Source of the DNA: DASQHW01 sp038209365
GTDB lineage: Bacteria; Actinomycetota; Acidimicrobiia; IMCC26256; PALSA-610
Length of the DNA: 64,000 nt
NCBI GenBank assembly: GCA_038209365.1
Contig: JBBQXS010000019.1
Location: 1-64,000, forward strand
Direction of reading: 5' to 3'
Shown here one piece after another: positions 35,061-44,664 of the stretch. The notes beneath the pieces are model-generated. The model saw only the letters and a program-made list of their open reading frames with translations. It was not told the origin of the DNA and did not search any database. How positions within the stretch are numbered: position 1 is the stretch's first letter; every line of letters begins with the position of its first letter. The position numbers and the translations under genes were made by a program.

Positions 35061-38000
35061 ATGTCCCCTGTGTCTCCGGTGCATGTGGAGCTGCCGGCCG
35101 AGGTCGCCCGCCGCTTCGAGGCCCTCGTGTTCGACTGGGACGGCACGGCCGTTCCCGATCGGCAGGCGGACGCGACACGCGTCAGGGCGCTCGTCGAGTC
35201 GCTCTGCGCCGCCGGGATGCACATCGTGGTCGTCAGCGGCACCCATGTGGGCAACGTCGACGGGCAGCTCCGGGCCCGCCCGTCCGGACCGGGCCGCCTG
35301 CTCCTGGCGCTGAATCGCGGTTCGGAGCTGTTCGAGGTCGATGCCGGTGGACCCCGACTCGTCGCGCGTCGCGAAGCGACCGCCGAAGAGGACGAGGCAC
35401 TGACCCGCGCCGCGGAGAAGATCGTCAGCCGGCTCGGTGCACGCGGTCTGGACGCACGGATCGTGTCGCAGCGGTTGAATCGGCGGAAGATCGATCTCAT
35501 CCCGGAACCGGCGTGGGAGGACCCACCGAAGTCGGTCATCGACGACCTGTTGCGCGCAGTGGAGCATCGGCTGCACAAAGCCGGAATCCGCGACATCGCC
35601 GATGTCGTCGAGCTCGCGGCGGCGATCACGCGCGAAGAGGGTCTCGTCGACGCCAAGATCACGAGCGATGCCAAGCACGTGGAAGTCGGGCTCACCGACA
35701 AGTCCGACGCGGGACGGGCCGTGCTCCGCGAGTTGTGGGAATCGGGGATCGCACCGCCGCTCGTGTGCTTCGGTGGTGACGAGTTCGGCCCCCTCGGCGG
35801 CCTGCCCGGAAGCGACGCGCTCATGCTCGTCCCGGAGGCCGCGGCCTCGGCGGCCATCTCGGTGGGGGTGGAACCCAACGGCGTGCCGGACAACGTGCAG
35901 CACCTCGCCGGTGGCCCCCCGGTGTTCGTCGACTTCCTCGAAGATCAGGCGCGCCGGCGCGCCGACGTCCCGGCGGTCGCCGAGCTCGACGGATGGTCGA
36001 TCGCCGTCGCGGGCGTCGATCCCGAGCGTGAACGGGCGCGCAGCGCGCTGTTGACGATCGCGGACGGCGCCATCGGCACCATCGGCGCGCCGCTGCTCAC
36101 CCACCCCGCCGTCTCGCCGGACGTCGTCGCCGCGGGCGTGTACGACGGCGACGGACCGCTGACCGACCTGTTGCCCGCGCCGCGCTGGGCAATGCTCGGA
36201 CGCGCACTCGGCGACCAGGATCGTGATCGTCGGGTGCTGGACCTGCACACCGCGACGCTGGGCGAGCACGCGGACGGCAGCACGCGGCTCGAATCGCTGC
36301 GGTTCGTGTCGCTCGCGCATCCCGGCGTCGCGGTACTGCGCGCCGACGTCGAACCTCCCGAGGACTCTCCGCCCCTCGTGCCGCCGGAAGCCGCGCACAC
36401 GTCCGGCTCTCCCGACGGCCGCACGTGGATCGCGACGCGCGGTACCGGCGGCACGGTGACCGCGGCGGGCTCGCAAGCGCGAGAAGGCCGGCGACTCCTC
36501 CGTCTCGCGGCGTACGCCACATCCCCGGGTGGTCCCGCCGCCGACGGACGCGTGCCGGCTCCCGCGGAAGCCGTCCCGGCGCTCGACGCGGCAATGTCAG
36601 CGCTCGAGCAGGCCGAGCGCGCCGGCCTCGAGTCGCTGCTCGTGCAGCATCGCCGCGCGTGGGCAGTGCGCTGGGAGCATGCCGACGTGCAGATCGTCGG
36701 TGACGACGCGTTGCAGAGCGCGACCCGCGTCGCACTGTTTCATCTCATGGGCTCCGTCGGCGACCACGGGGAGGCAGCCGTCGGCGCTCGCGGCCTGACG
36801 GGGGGCGGGTACCGCGGGCACGTGTTCTGGGATGCCGACCTCTTCGTGCTGCCGTTCCTCGTGGCGACACATCCTCCGGCGGCACGCGCCATGCTCGAGT
36901 ACCGCATCCGCCGTCTTCCCGCCGCGCTCCGGCGTGCCGTCGAGGAGGGGCACGAAGGTGCGCTCTTTCCATGGGAATCCGCCGCATCCGGCGTCGACGT
37001 GACGCCGCATGCAGGTCGGGATGCGAGTGGCGCCGTGGTTCCCATCCGCACCGGCGAGCACGAGATCCACATCGTCGGCGACGTCGCGTGGGCTGCGTGC
37101 TTCTACGCGGACTGGACCGGTGACGAGGGGTTCGCTGCCGGTCCCGGTTACCGGCTGCTCGTCGAGACCGCGCGTTACTGGGCGTCTCGTATCCGCACCG
37201 ACGACGACGGTCGCGCGCATCTCTACGGCGTGATCGGGCCCGACGAATACCACGAGCCGGTGGACGACAACGCATACACGAACGTGCTGGCGCGTTGGAA
37301 CCTGCGCCGGGCCGCCGCAGCCGTGGCGCGCTACGGGGGCGGAGAGGTGGCCGGCAGCGAGCGGGCCCGTTGGGTTGCGCTGGCCGACGCCCTCGTGGAC
37401 GGCTACGACGCCGTCACCGGCGTGTACGAGGAGTTCGCCGGCTTCTACGACCTCGAGCCGATCGTCATCGCCGACGTCGCGCCCCGCCGGCCGGTCACCG
37501 CCGACCTCCTCCTCGGTCGTGACAGGGTGCGCGGCTCCCAGGTGGTGAAGCAGGCGGACGTGCTGATGCTGCATCACCTGCTCTTCGAAGAGACCGCGCC
37601 CGGTTCACTGGTGCCGAACCTCGACTACTACGAGCCCCGCACCGCGCACGGAAGCTCGTTGTCTCCCGCGATCCACGCGTCGGTGTTCGCTCGCGCCGGT
37701 CGCGTCGACGACGCGTTGGCCGCCTTGCGCGTCGCCGCGCGCATCGACCTCGACGATCTCACCTTGACAGGCGCGGATGGCGTGCACCTCGCCTCGATGG
37801 GAGGCGTGTGGCAGGCGCTTGCATTCGGATTCATGGGATTGCGGGCACAGGGTGAGGCGCTCGCGATCGATCCGCGTCTCCCGCAGCAATGGCGCTCGCT
37901 GGAGGTGCGCGTGCAGTTCCGCGGCGCCGTCACGTCGTTGCGGGTCGAACCCGGTGTGCTGCGCGTGCACGCGGACCGGCGCGTCGCGATACAGCTACGC

Positions 38001-38066
38001 GGTCGACGGATCGATTGCGCGGCGGGCGAGAACACATTGCGACTCGAAGACGCGGACACGCGATGA
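35061..38066 (+). CDS. HAD phosphatase fused to GH65 disaccharide phosphorylase/hydrolase
   Basis: 1001 residues. Residues 1-265 are a HAD domain with FDWDGTAVPD (nucleophile Asp) and CFGGDEFGPLGG, like trehalose-phosphatase or beta-phosphoglucomutase parts. The GH65 part (about 290-1000) has the catalytic Glu in GVIGPDEYHEPVDDNAYTN, KQADVLML, and HGSSLSPAIHA, a phosphate-binding loop in phosphorylases. Likely substrates are trehalose, maltose or kojibiose, and the HAD domain may act on the sugar phosphate formed. ATG 35061 lies very close to GAAGGGA; GTG 35070 has better spacing. Confidence 0.87.
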   Translation: MSPVSPVHVELPAEVARRFEALVFDWDGTAVPDRQADATRVRALVESLCAAGMHIVVVSGTHVGNVDGQLRARPSGPGRLLLALNRGSELFEVDAGGPRLVARREATAEEDEALTRAAEKIVSRLGARGLDARIVSQRLNRRKIDLIPEPAWEDPPKSVIDDLLRAVEHRLHKAGIRDIADVVELAAAITREEGLVDAKITSDAKHVEVGLTDKSDAGRAVLRELWESGIAPPLVCFGGDEFGPLGGLPGSDALMLVPEAAASAAISVGVEPNGVPDNVQHLAGGPPVFVDFLEDQARRRADVPAVAELDGWSIAVAGVDPERERARSALLTIADGAIGTIGAPLLTHPAVSPDVVAAGVYDGDGPLTDLLPAPRWAMLGRALGDQDRDRRVLDLHTATLGEHADGSTRLESLRFVSLAHPGVAVLRADVEPPEDSPPLVPPEAAHTSGSPDGRTWIATRGTGGTVTAAGSQAREGRRLLRLAAYATSPGGPAADGRVPAPAEAVPALDAAMSALEQAERAGLESLLVQHRRAWAVRWEHADVQIVGDDALQSATRVALFHLMGSVGDHGEAAVGARGLTGGGYRGHVFWDADLFVLPFLVATHPPAARAMLEYRIRRLPAALRRAVEEGHEGALFPWESAASGVDVTPHAGRDASGAVVPIRTGEHEIHIVGDVAWAACFYADWTGDEGFAAGPGYRLLVETARYWASRIRTDDDGRAHLYGVIGPDEYHEPVDDNAYTNVLARWNLRRAAAAVARYGGGEVAGSERARWVALADALVDGYDAVTGVYEEFAGFYDLEPIVIADVAPRRPVTADLLLGRDRVRGSQVVKQADVLMLHHLLFEETAPGSLVPNLDYYEPRTAHGSSLSPAIHASVFARAGRVDDALAALRVAARIDLDDLTLTGADGVHLASMGGVWQALAFGFMGLRAQGEALAIDPRLPQQWRSLEVRVQFRGAVTSLRVEPGVLRVHADRRVAIQLRGRRIDCAAGENTLRLEDADTR

Positions 38067-38104
38067 ACGCACGTGGGCCCGCTCGAGCGTTGCGCCGAGC
38101 CCCC

Positions 38105-39472
38105 TCAGCAGCCGAGCGAACCGCTGTCGGAGCGCGCGACCGGGTTCACTGCCGGCGTGCCGCCGCTCGGCGGTGGTGAGCCCTCGCCGGTGCCGCGCCC
38201 GAAGTCCTGCGTGAGCCACAGCGCGCCATTCGACGCGCAGTACGCACCGATGCCGACGCGCGTGAAGCCGGCGTTCAACATGTTGGCGCGGTGGCCGTCC
38301 GAGTGCATCCACGCGTTGTGCAGCGACCCGGCGGTCACGCCCGCGCTCCCCATCGCGATGTTCTCGCCGACGAAATTGTACGGGCCGAGGAGCGACCCGA
38401 TGTTGCTGTGGCGAAAGCCGTGCGCGCTCATGTCGGCACTCCAGATCGACGCGTAGCCGGCGAGGCTCGGGTCCCACGCCACCGGGCCCATGCCGCGCGC
38501 GGCGCGCTCCTGGTTGAGTCGGGTCAGGAGGTCGGCGGCCATCTGACCGAGCTTGGAGTTCGCCGGTGCGCACCGCGGTGCGTGTTTCGACGGCGAGAAC
38601 GCGTACGTGCGTGCGTTGGCGAAGGTGATCCAGTAGCCGCGTGCGTGGCGCGACGTCGCGACCCCGACGGCGGGCGCGCCCGGGCAGGATCCGGTGGCGG
38701 ATCCGTAGAACGGAGAGTTGTGTCCGAAACGGAACAGGCCACCGTCACTCGCAACCAGCGTGTAGCCGTCTCCACTGGGCACCATGCCGACCACTGGTTG
38801 GAACAGCGGTGTGCCGCCCATCGATCCCCGGAACGGCGCGTTGAACGCGAAGATCCCGCCGTCGCTGGCGACCAGCCAGTAACCTCTCCCGTCGGGCCGC
38901 GCCGACATCCCGACGATCGGCTTGTCGAGACGCCGTCCGCCCATCGAGCCGTGATACGGCGCGTTGAACGCGAAGATGCCGCCGTCGCTGGCGACGAGCC
39001 AGTAGCCCTCGCCGTCCGGCGTCGTCGCCATGCCGACGATCGGCTTGTCGAGACGCCGTCCGCCCATCGAACCGTGGAAGTGCGCGCTGCCGAAGCTGAA
39101 GACCGCGCCCGTGCTGTCGACGAGCCAATAGCCACGGCCGTCGCGTGCCGCCGCGATGCCGACGATTCCGCTGTTGCGGTAGGCGGAGGCCGAGCCCATG
39201 TACGGCGCATCGCCCGCGCTGAGGACTCCACCGTCGCGCGCCGCGCGCCAGAATCCCCGCCCGGAAGGCGTGGCGGCGATTGCGACGACCGGCGCGACGA
39301 GAGGGATCGCGCTTGACGATACGGACGCATTCGTGCGCGCTGTGCTCGACGCATACGCGCTCGTCGTCGCGATGGGTGCGGTGAGCGCGACTACCGCACA
39401 TGCCGCGAGCGCTGTCGTCGTAAGGGTGCCGAGACGCACTCGACGGTGCGCGCTCGTTCGCATCCGTTCCAA
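38105..39472 (-). CDS. Secreted CAP (SCP/PR-1) protein with 41-residue propeller-like repeats
   Basis: 455 residues. A signal peptide ends near SAYASS. Residues 60-280 hold five or six repeats of about 41 residues with the core GYWLVASDGGIFAFNAP and GSMGGRRLDKPIVGM, likely beta-propeller blades. The C-terminal 130 residues are a CAP domain with DLLTRLNQERAARG, FRHSNIG and GENIAMG, including the usual His/Glu set. Start TTG 39472 has GGGGAG five bases before it; ATG 39463 is an alternative. The repeats are nearly identical in DNA (123-bp period). Probably a cell-surface or secreted protein. Confidence 0.88.
   Translation of the reverse strand: MERMRTSAHRRVRLGTLTTTALAACAVVALTAPIATTSAYASSTARTNASVSSSAIPLVAPVVAIAATPSGRGFWRAARDGGVLSAGDAPYMGSASAYRNSGIVGIAAARDGRGYWLVDSTGAVFSFGSAHFHGSMGGRRLDKPIVGMATTPDGEGYWLVASDGGIFAFNAPYHGSMGGRRLDKPIVGMSARPDGRGYWLVASDGGIFAFNAPFRGSMGGTPLFQPVVGMVPSGDGYTLVASDGGLFRFGHNSPFYGSATGSCPGAPAVGVATSRHARGYWITFANARTYAFSPSKHAPRCAPANSKLGQMAADLLTRLNQERAARGMGPVAWDPSLAGYASIWSADMSAHGFRHSNIGSLLGPYNFVGENIAMGSAGVTAGSLHNAWMHSDGHRANMLNAGFTRVGIGAYCASNGALWLTQDFGRGTGEGSPPPSGGTPAVNPVARSDSGSLGC
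38911..39080 (-). repeat. 123-bp tandem repeats in the CAP protein
   Basis: The segment beginning CGACGATCGGCTTGTCGAGA occurs at 38911 and again at 39034, a 123-bp (41-codon) period, with near identity for about 45 bp. Flanking blades are more diverged. Confidence 0.8.
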
Positions 39473-39597
39473 GATCGCTCCCCGAGTTCCCCCGCGCCGG
39501 TTGATGCGTTGCCATCAAGGGATCGGCAGCGCCTCGGGGACGGTTGAGCGGTTTCGCACCAAGTGAGCGCGGCTGCGACGCAGCGTGGGATCCGGGC

Positions 39598-41520
39598 TCA
39601 GGAGTGAGGACGCGTCGACGTCGTCGTGCGCGGTTTCGGGCGCTTTGCCACGGACGTCGATGTGGACTTCGGGGGTTTGGTCCCGACGAGGACCTTGTTG
39701 GGAAGCATCGGGTAGTGGACCCGATAGCGCTGGCGCCGCTCGGGTTGGCCGGGCTGGTCGATCACGCGTTCGAACTCGACGTCGTATCCGGTCTCACCCG
39801 TCAGCACGGTCTCGCGCTGAAAGGCCGGGAGGTCGGCGCAGTCGTTGTTGGGGTCGTCGGTGGGTGTCTTCACCGGGCAAGACAACAGTTCGTCGGTGAT
39901 CGGTTCGGTGTGGATGAGGTTGCGATTCTCCTCACGCACGGTGCGCCCGTCGTTGTCGCCGTAGAACGTGACCGTGATCGACGTCTCGGAATAGCCGGTG
40001 CGGATCAACAATCCGTGCGCCGTGTCGTTGCGAAACTTCAGATCGACGGACGGATAGTTGATTGTTGCCTCTCGCCCCATCGGATAACGCGAGATGTAGA
40101 AGCGGTGCGGCGAGTGCTCGACGTCTCGGTAACCGCCGAAGAACACCGCGTTGAAGAGCGTGGTTGTCAGTTGGCTCACACCGCCGCCGTAGTCCTCGCC
40201 GAAGCCGTCGTTCACGAGAATGGGTGCCTTCACATAGCCCTTCTCGGGCGTACGCGGACCAAGCTTCTCGTTGAGCGAGAACAGCTGCCCGGGCTCGACG
40301 ATGGTGTTGGTCAACACGTCGGCCGCGAGGTGAATGTTGTGCACGCGGTCCTCGCCGGCCGCGTGATATGTCGTGAACGACGAGACCTGCCTGCTGATCC
40401 CGAGATGCCGCGCCCATGCCGTGTCGTGCGCGGGGTGCGCCTTCCGAACATCCGCACGGATGACACGCTTCCCCCGCAGGATGTCCCTGGCGATGGCGTC
40501 GAAGTCCAGGATCGTCCCGTCGCGCGACGGAACAACGGACACGATGTTCGCCGAGCTCACCGAGAAGGTCGCATCGGTCGGCGCGCTCTCGAGGGGCGCG
40601 ATGTGAGGGCCGAGTAAGAGGCGCAGCTTGTCGGTATCGATCGTCAGGTCGAGCGCGTCCCGGGTGATGCGGGTCCCGAGCGTCGCCGCGAGCTGGGCCG
40701 GCGTCAGCGCGACGCGCGCGCCGCGCGCACGGATCTCTCGGTTGCCGGCCAGCAATGACCGAGCCCGGGCGGCCGCGACCTCGACCTCGTGCTGGTCGAC
40801 CCGCGGCACGACCTTCCCGAAGGGCAGCACGACCTCGTGCGTCCGGTCGGCGCGGCCGAGCGCCCGCACGATCTCGCGTCGCCCCTCGTCCCGCTGCAGG
40901 CCGGTGCCGGCGTGCGGAGCGATCGCGACGACCTTGGTGCCCTCGAACCGCAGCCCGCCTTCGACGATGCCCTTGTCCACGTCACGGCCCCAAGCGTCGA
41001 GCAAGGCGTCGAGGCGTCGCTCGTCGTAGCGCACGACGAGCGGGACGTGGTCGGTGCGCACCCGACGCATCACCGTGCCGGCGACGAGCGCGAACAGATT
41101 TCCGCGCCGGCCGTTCCGCGCCGCGTTTCGCGCCGTGGCCGCGGTGTCGACGTCGAAGCCGATCTCCGCCGGCTGGATCGCGAATCGCTGCTCGCGGACG
41201 CGTGTGCGTAGCGGCGCGCGGTCGAGGTCGGCCGCGAGCCGGGCGAGGACGTCCGCCGCCGCAACGTCCTTCATGCCCGCGACGCGTGCCCCGTCGACCT
41301 CCACGCCGGGAAGGACGCGACCGGAGTACACCGCGTGCTCGACGACCGACCCGATCACGGCGAGCACGCACAGCGCCGCGCCGAACGCGATCCAGTAGAG
41401 CGTGAACCGCATCCGGCGGGACGCGATGTGCAATCGACGGAAGTGGAACGGAAGTGTGCGGCGATTCGCGCGGGCGCCCGCGGGGCGCTCTTCGTCCCCG
41501 ACGTACCCCCCGTTGAACAT
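39598..41520 (-). CDS. VanW-family membrane-anchored cell-wall protein
   Basis: 640 residues. One membrane helix lies near residues 40-62 (FTLYWIAFGAALCVLAVIGS). Two repeated peptidoglycan-binding-like regions follow (about 70-330). The VanW domain starts at SSFTTYHAAGEDRVHNI and contains PGQLFSLNEKLGPRT, GGGVSQLTTTLFNAVF and SPHRFYISRYPMG. Relatives cluster with vancomycin-resistance genes or act in envelope assembly, but the activity is unknown. The tail is Ser/Thr/Pro-rich. ATG 41520 has a TAGCCT box 8 nt upstream on the minus strand. Confidence 0.87.
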   Translation of the reverse strand: MFNGGYVGDEERPAGARANRRTLPFHFRRLHIASRRMRFTLYWIAFGAALCVLAVIGSVVEHAVYSGRVLPGVEVDGARVAGMKDVAAADVLARLAADLDRAPLRTRVREQRFAIQPAEIGFDVDTAATARNAARNGRRGNLFALVAGTVMRRVRTDHVPLVVRYDERRLDALLDAWGRDVDKGIVEGGLRFEGTKVVAIAPHAGTGLQRDEGRREIVRALGRADRTHEVVLPFGKVVPRVDQHEVEVAAARARSLLAGNREIRARGARVALTPAQLAATLGTRITRDALDLTIDTDKLRLLLGPHIAPLESAPTDATFSVSSANIVSVVPSRDGTILDFDAIARDILRGKRVIRADVRKAHPAHDTAWARHLGISRQVSSFTTYHAAGEDRVHNIHLAADVLTNTIVEPGQLFSLNEKLGPRTPEKGYVKAPILVNDGFGEDYGGGVSQLTTTLFNAVFFGGYRDVEHSPHRFYISRYPMGREATINYPSVDLKFRNDTAHGLLIRTGYSETSITVTFYGDNDGRTVREENRNLIHTEPITDELLSCPVKTPTDDPNNDCADLPAFQRETVLTGETGYDVEFERVIDQPGQPERRQRYRVHYPMLPNKVLVGTKPPKSTSTSVAKRPKPRTTTSTRPHS

Positions 41521-41614
41521 CCGAGGAAGGCTAGTTGTCACCCTCCCGGTGCTTCGTGCCGGGCCGCTCGGGGCCACGACGCGCGCCTGCCGTGCTCCCG
41601 GCGAGAATGAGCCG

Positions 41615-42637
41615 ATGCGTGACGAGCTGCGTCTCCGCCTGCTGGAGCTCGGCGCGACAGAGGACGACCTCGTGCGCGCCGAAGCACTCGCGTTCGTCCC
41701 GCTCCTGGCACTCGAACGCCGCCTGCTGCCCGGCGACCGGAAATACGATGTCGGCGAGCTTGCCGCCGCGGCGGGCATCGACGAGGACTGGGCCCAGCGC
41801 TTGTGGCGCGCCGTAGGCTTTCCCGACGTCCCGCCCGGCATCGCCGCCTTCTCCGAGCGAGATGTCGCAGCCGCTCGAGAAGTCGAGCGGCAAGCCGCGG
41901 AATGGCACACGGATCCCGAAGCACTGCTGCAGCAGATCCGCGTGACCAGTGGTGCCGCGATGCGCATCGCGGCCGTCGAGGCCGAAGTCATCGCCGACTT
42001 CGTCAAGCGCAAGCGCGCGGACGGGGAGTCCGACGACGACATTGCGCTGGCCTTCCTGTCCGACGAGCGACTCGAGCGCCTCGCGGCGCTTGTCGACTAC
42101 GTGCTGCGCATACAGCTGCGCGCCGCGGTGTGGCGGCGACTCGCGTTGCAAGCCGATCCCGACATCGTCGTGGCCATCGGGTTCGCCGATCTCGCGGGCT
42201 ACACCGCCTTGAGCGCCGAGCTCGACCCGATCGGGCTGTCACGGCTCCTCAACCATTGGGAAGCGGTCGCGTACGACACGATCGCGGCGCATGGCGCGCG
42301 TGTCGTGAAGACGATCGGCGACGAGGTGATGTTCGTCGGGCTGCCCCGCGAGGTCCTGTCGAGCGCCGTGGCCTTGCGCAAGGCGGTCGCGGCCGAGGAC
42401 CTGCCGCCGGTCCGCGGCGGTGTCGCCGCCGGGCCGGTGATCCCGCGCGAGGGCGACTTCTACGGCCCGGTCGTCAACCTCGCGAGCCGGCTGACTGCCG
42501 TGGCCCCTGCGAGCAGGATCCTCGTCCCGTCGGCGATCGTCGCCCAGGTTCCCGCCGGCGAGTTCACGTTCGTGCCCATCGGCGAGCAGTTCCTGCGCGG
42601 CATCGGCAACGTGGACATCTGCGAGCTCGAAGAATGA
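41615..42637 (+). CDS. Class III adenylate/guanylate cyclase with N-terminal regulatory domain
   Basis: 340 residues, paralogue of the cyclase at 5130-6368. Residues 1-165 are the helical regulatory region (EDWAQRLWRAVGFP parallels DFALQLWRSAGFP in the paralogue). The catalytic domain has GFADLAGYTALS, VVKTIGDEVMFVG and GDFYGPVVNLASRL, so both metal Asps, the Lys and the Asn/Arg pair are present. No membrane segment. ATG 41615 lies just downstream of a GAGAAT box. It stands between the VanW gene (divergent) and mca. Confidence 0.9.
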   Translation: MRDELRLRLLELGATEDDLVRAEALAFVPLLALERRLLPGDRKYDVGELAAAAGIDEDWAQRLWRAVGFPDVPPGIAAFSERDVAAAREVERQAAEWHTDPEALLQQIRVTSGAAMRIAAVEAEVIADFVKRKRADGESDDDIALAFLSDERLERLAALVDYVLRIQLRAAVWRRLALQADPDIVVAIGFADLAGYTALSAELDPIGLSRLLNHWEAVAYDTIAAHGARVVKTIGDEVMFVGLPREVLSSAVALRKAVAAEDLPPVRGGVAAGPVIPREGDFYGPVVNLASRLTAVAPASRILVPSAIVAQVPAGEFTFVPIGEQFLRGIGNVDICELEE

Positions 42638-42657
42638 GCGCGTCCAATCGCAACGGG

Positions 42658-42663
42658 TAGCTT
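42658..42663 (+). promoter_or_regulatory. -10 element of a probable leaderless mca promoter
   Basis: TAGCTT ends 7 nt before GTG 42670, with no ribosome site between. Confidence 0.5.
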
Positions 42664-42669
42664 GACCCG

Positions 42670-43560
42670 GTGCCGAACGAGCAGCTCTGCCTCATGCAGG
42701 TGCACGCACATCCGGATGACGAAGCGTCCAAAGGTGCAGGCACCAGCGCCAAGTATGCGGACGAAGGTGTGCACAACGTGCTCGTGTGCTGCACCGGGGG
42801 AGAAGCCGGCGACATCTTGAACCCGGCCGTCGAGCATCCCGGGACTCCCGAGAGGATGCACGAGATGCGAATGGCGGAGCTTGCCGAGAGCGTGCGCGTG
42901 CTCGGGTACGCCGAGCTTCACATGCTCGGGTACCACGACAGTGGCATGCCCGACACGGAGACGAACGCCCGCCCCGACAACTTCGCGAACGCGCCGATGG
43001 AAGAAGCGGTCGGCCGCCTGGTACGGGTGATCCGCGCCGAGCGGCCACAAGTGATCATCACCTACCGCGACGATCGCAACTTCTATCCGCATCCCGATCA
43101 CATCCGGGTGCACGAGATCTCGCTGCCGGCCTTCGATCTCGCCGGCGACCCCGAGGCGTATCCCGATGCCGGCGAACCGTGGCAGCCCCTCAAGCTGTAC
43201 TACGTGTCCTGGTCGATCGCGCGCGTGAAGGCCCTCCACGAGGCATACACGCGACGAGGCGAGGAGAGCCCGTACGTGTCGTGGTTCGAGCGTGGCCTCG
43301 ACAAGGATCGGACCGACGAGTTCACGACGCTCATCGACGTGGGTGACTTCCTGCACAAGCGCCGGGAGGCGCTCCTCGCCCACCGCACGCAGGTCGACCC
43401 CACAGGCTTCTGGATGCGGCTGCCCGACGACGTGATCCGCGAGGTGTTCCCGTGGGAGGAGTACACGCTCGCGCGCTCACTGGTCGACAACGGCGTCGCG
43501 GACGGCGAGTTCGAGGATGACCTGTTTGCGGGTATCCGGGAACGCGATCGTGCTCGTTGA
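42670..43560 (+). CDS. mca: Mycothiol S-conjugate amidase
   Basis: Hydrolyses mycothiol conjugates of electrophiles, releasing a mercapturate and the GlcN-inositol part for recycling. The 296 residues match Mca length. The zinc motif is AHPDDEASKG (residues 13-22), with YRDDRNFYPHPDHIRVHE giving the other ligands and substrate loop, and YHDSGMPD and WFERGLDKD being Mca-type. Its presence implies the cell makes mycothiol. The GTG start lies just after a -10 box. The next gene overlaps by 11 bp. Confidence 0.93.
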   Translation: MPNEQLCLMQVHAHPDDEASKGAGTSAKYADEGVHNVLVCCTGGEAGDILNPAVEHPGTPERMHEMRMAELAESVRVLGYAELHMLGYHDSGMPDTETNARPDNFANAPMEEAVGRLVRVIRAERPQVIITYRDDRNFYPHPDHIRVHEISLPAFDLAGDPEAYPDAGEPWQPLKLYYVSWSIARVKALHEAYTRRGEESPYVSWFERGLDKDRTDEFTTLIDVGDFLHKRREALLAHRTQVDPTGFWMRLPDDVIREVFPWEEYTLARSLVDNGVADGEFEDDLFAGIRERDRAR

Positions 43561-43849
43561 GTTCGTCGTCGCCGTCGGCAAGAAGGAACAGGCGCGGTCG
43601 TGGGCACAGGTCGACGACGGTTCGCTGATCGCGCGCGGGGAAGGCGAGGCGCCGGAGCCGGCCGACGTGTCGTTCACTGCGACGCCCGCCGACGCGCAGG
43701 CGTTGCACGACGGTTCGCTCGACCTGTCGGTCGGGTTCATGCGCGGTCAGGTGAAGATGGCCGGCGACTTCGGCAAACTGCTGCAGTTCCTGCCGCTCAC
43801 CGCCGGCGATGCGCCGCAATTGCGCGTCGCCGACCTCCTCCCTGCCTAG
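43550..43849 (+). CDS. SCP2-like sterol/lipid carrier domain protein
   Basis: 99 residues beginning VLVEFVVAVG. The C-terminal pattern DLSVGFMRGQVKMAGDFGKLL resembles the SCP2 lipid-carrier fold (strand, MxGxxKxxGD, helix). GTG 43550 lies 11 bp inside mca, so translation is coupled. A lipid-binding role is inferred from fold only. Confidence 0.65.
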   Translation: MLVEFVVAVGKKEQARSWAQVDDGSLIARGEGEAPEPADVSFTATPADAQALHDGSLDLSVGFMRGQVKMAGDFGKLLQFLPLTAGDAPQLRVADLLPA

Positions 43850-43857
43850 CGCGCGCC

Positions 43858-44664
43858 TCACAGTGGCAGCTTGCCACCCATGAACAGTCGCGAGACCCGG
43901 GCGCCGCACTTGCCGTAGAAGCGGAGGTTGCTCACCCACGAGATCTCACCCGCCGCGTGCCCACGCGTCGCGAGATCCGCGCACAACGACGCCAGGACTG
44001 CGGACCCGATGCCGCCGTGCTGTGACGACGGATCGGTCGCCATCGGACCGATCCAACCGGCCCGGTTCACCGAATGGCAGCCGAATCCGATCGTCGCGCC
44101 GTTCGCATCCCGCGCGGAGAACGCAGTGCCGAGCGTGCCCGCGCGGTCGAGCTCGGGTACCCAGTGCGGGTACTGGGCCAGCGCGAAGTCGTGGGCACCG
44201 CTGCCGTGCTCGCGCTCCACGGCGCACCCGGGCGGCGGCTCCCGGCGGAACGACGTCGCGATCGCCATGTTGGTCCCGAGCAAGTCGCGCGCGAAGCCAC
44301 ACGATTCGAGGAGCATGCCCGCGCGCGTGTTGCCGAGATCGACGCCGGGCCACAGGTAGCGCGGGACCGCACTCGCGAGCAGCAACTCGCGGGCACCGAG
44401 CTCACGCGCCCGATCCGCGACCGCGTGCACGAGCTCCTTGCCGAGGCCCTTGCCCTGTGCGCCCTTGTCGACCGCGACCAGCATGAGCCACGCGGCGAGG
44501 GACGCGCCGAACCGTTGTGAGTGCAGCACTGCCGCACCGCGCTCGTCTCCGAAGGTTTCGTCTCCCTCGCCGTCACACAGGTACTCGAGCTCGTCCGCGC
44601 CGAGCCGCTCGTTCGGCATCGTGCTCGCACACAGCGCGGCGAGTGCCTCCGGCGTGACGCTCAC
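43858..44664 (-). CDS. GNAT-family N-acetyltransferase
   Basis: 268 residues with two GNAT modules. The first has the acetyl-CoA loop AQGKGLGKELVHAVADRA, the second QHGGIGSAVLASLCADLA. CGARVSRLF near the end is a typical C-terminal strand. The GTG at 44664 overlaps the stop of the ChbG-like gene (44661), so it is the last gene of a coupled minus-strand unit. Substrate is unknown. Confidence 0.82.
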   Translation of the reverse strand: MSVTPEALAALCASTMPNERLGADELEYLCDGEGDETFGDERGAAVLHSQRFGASLAAWLMLVAVDKGAQGKGLGKELVHAVADRARELGARELLLASAVPRYLWPGVDLGNTRAGMLLESCGFARDLLGTNMAIATSFRREPPPGCAVEREHGSGAHDFALAQYPHWVPELDRAGTLGTAFSARDANGATIGFGCHSVNRAGWIGPMATDPSSQHGGIGSAVLASLCADLATRGHAAGEISWVSNLRFYGKCGARVSRLFMGGKLPL

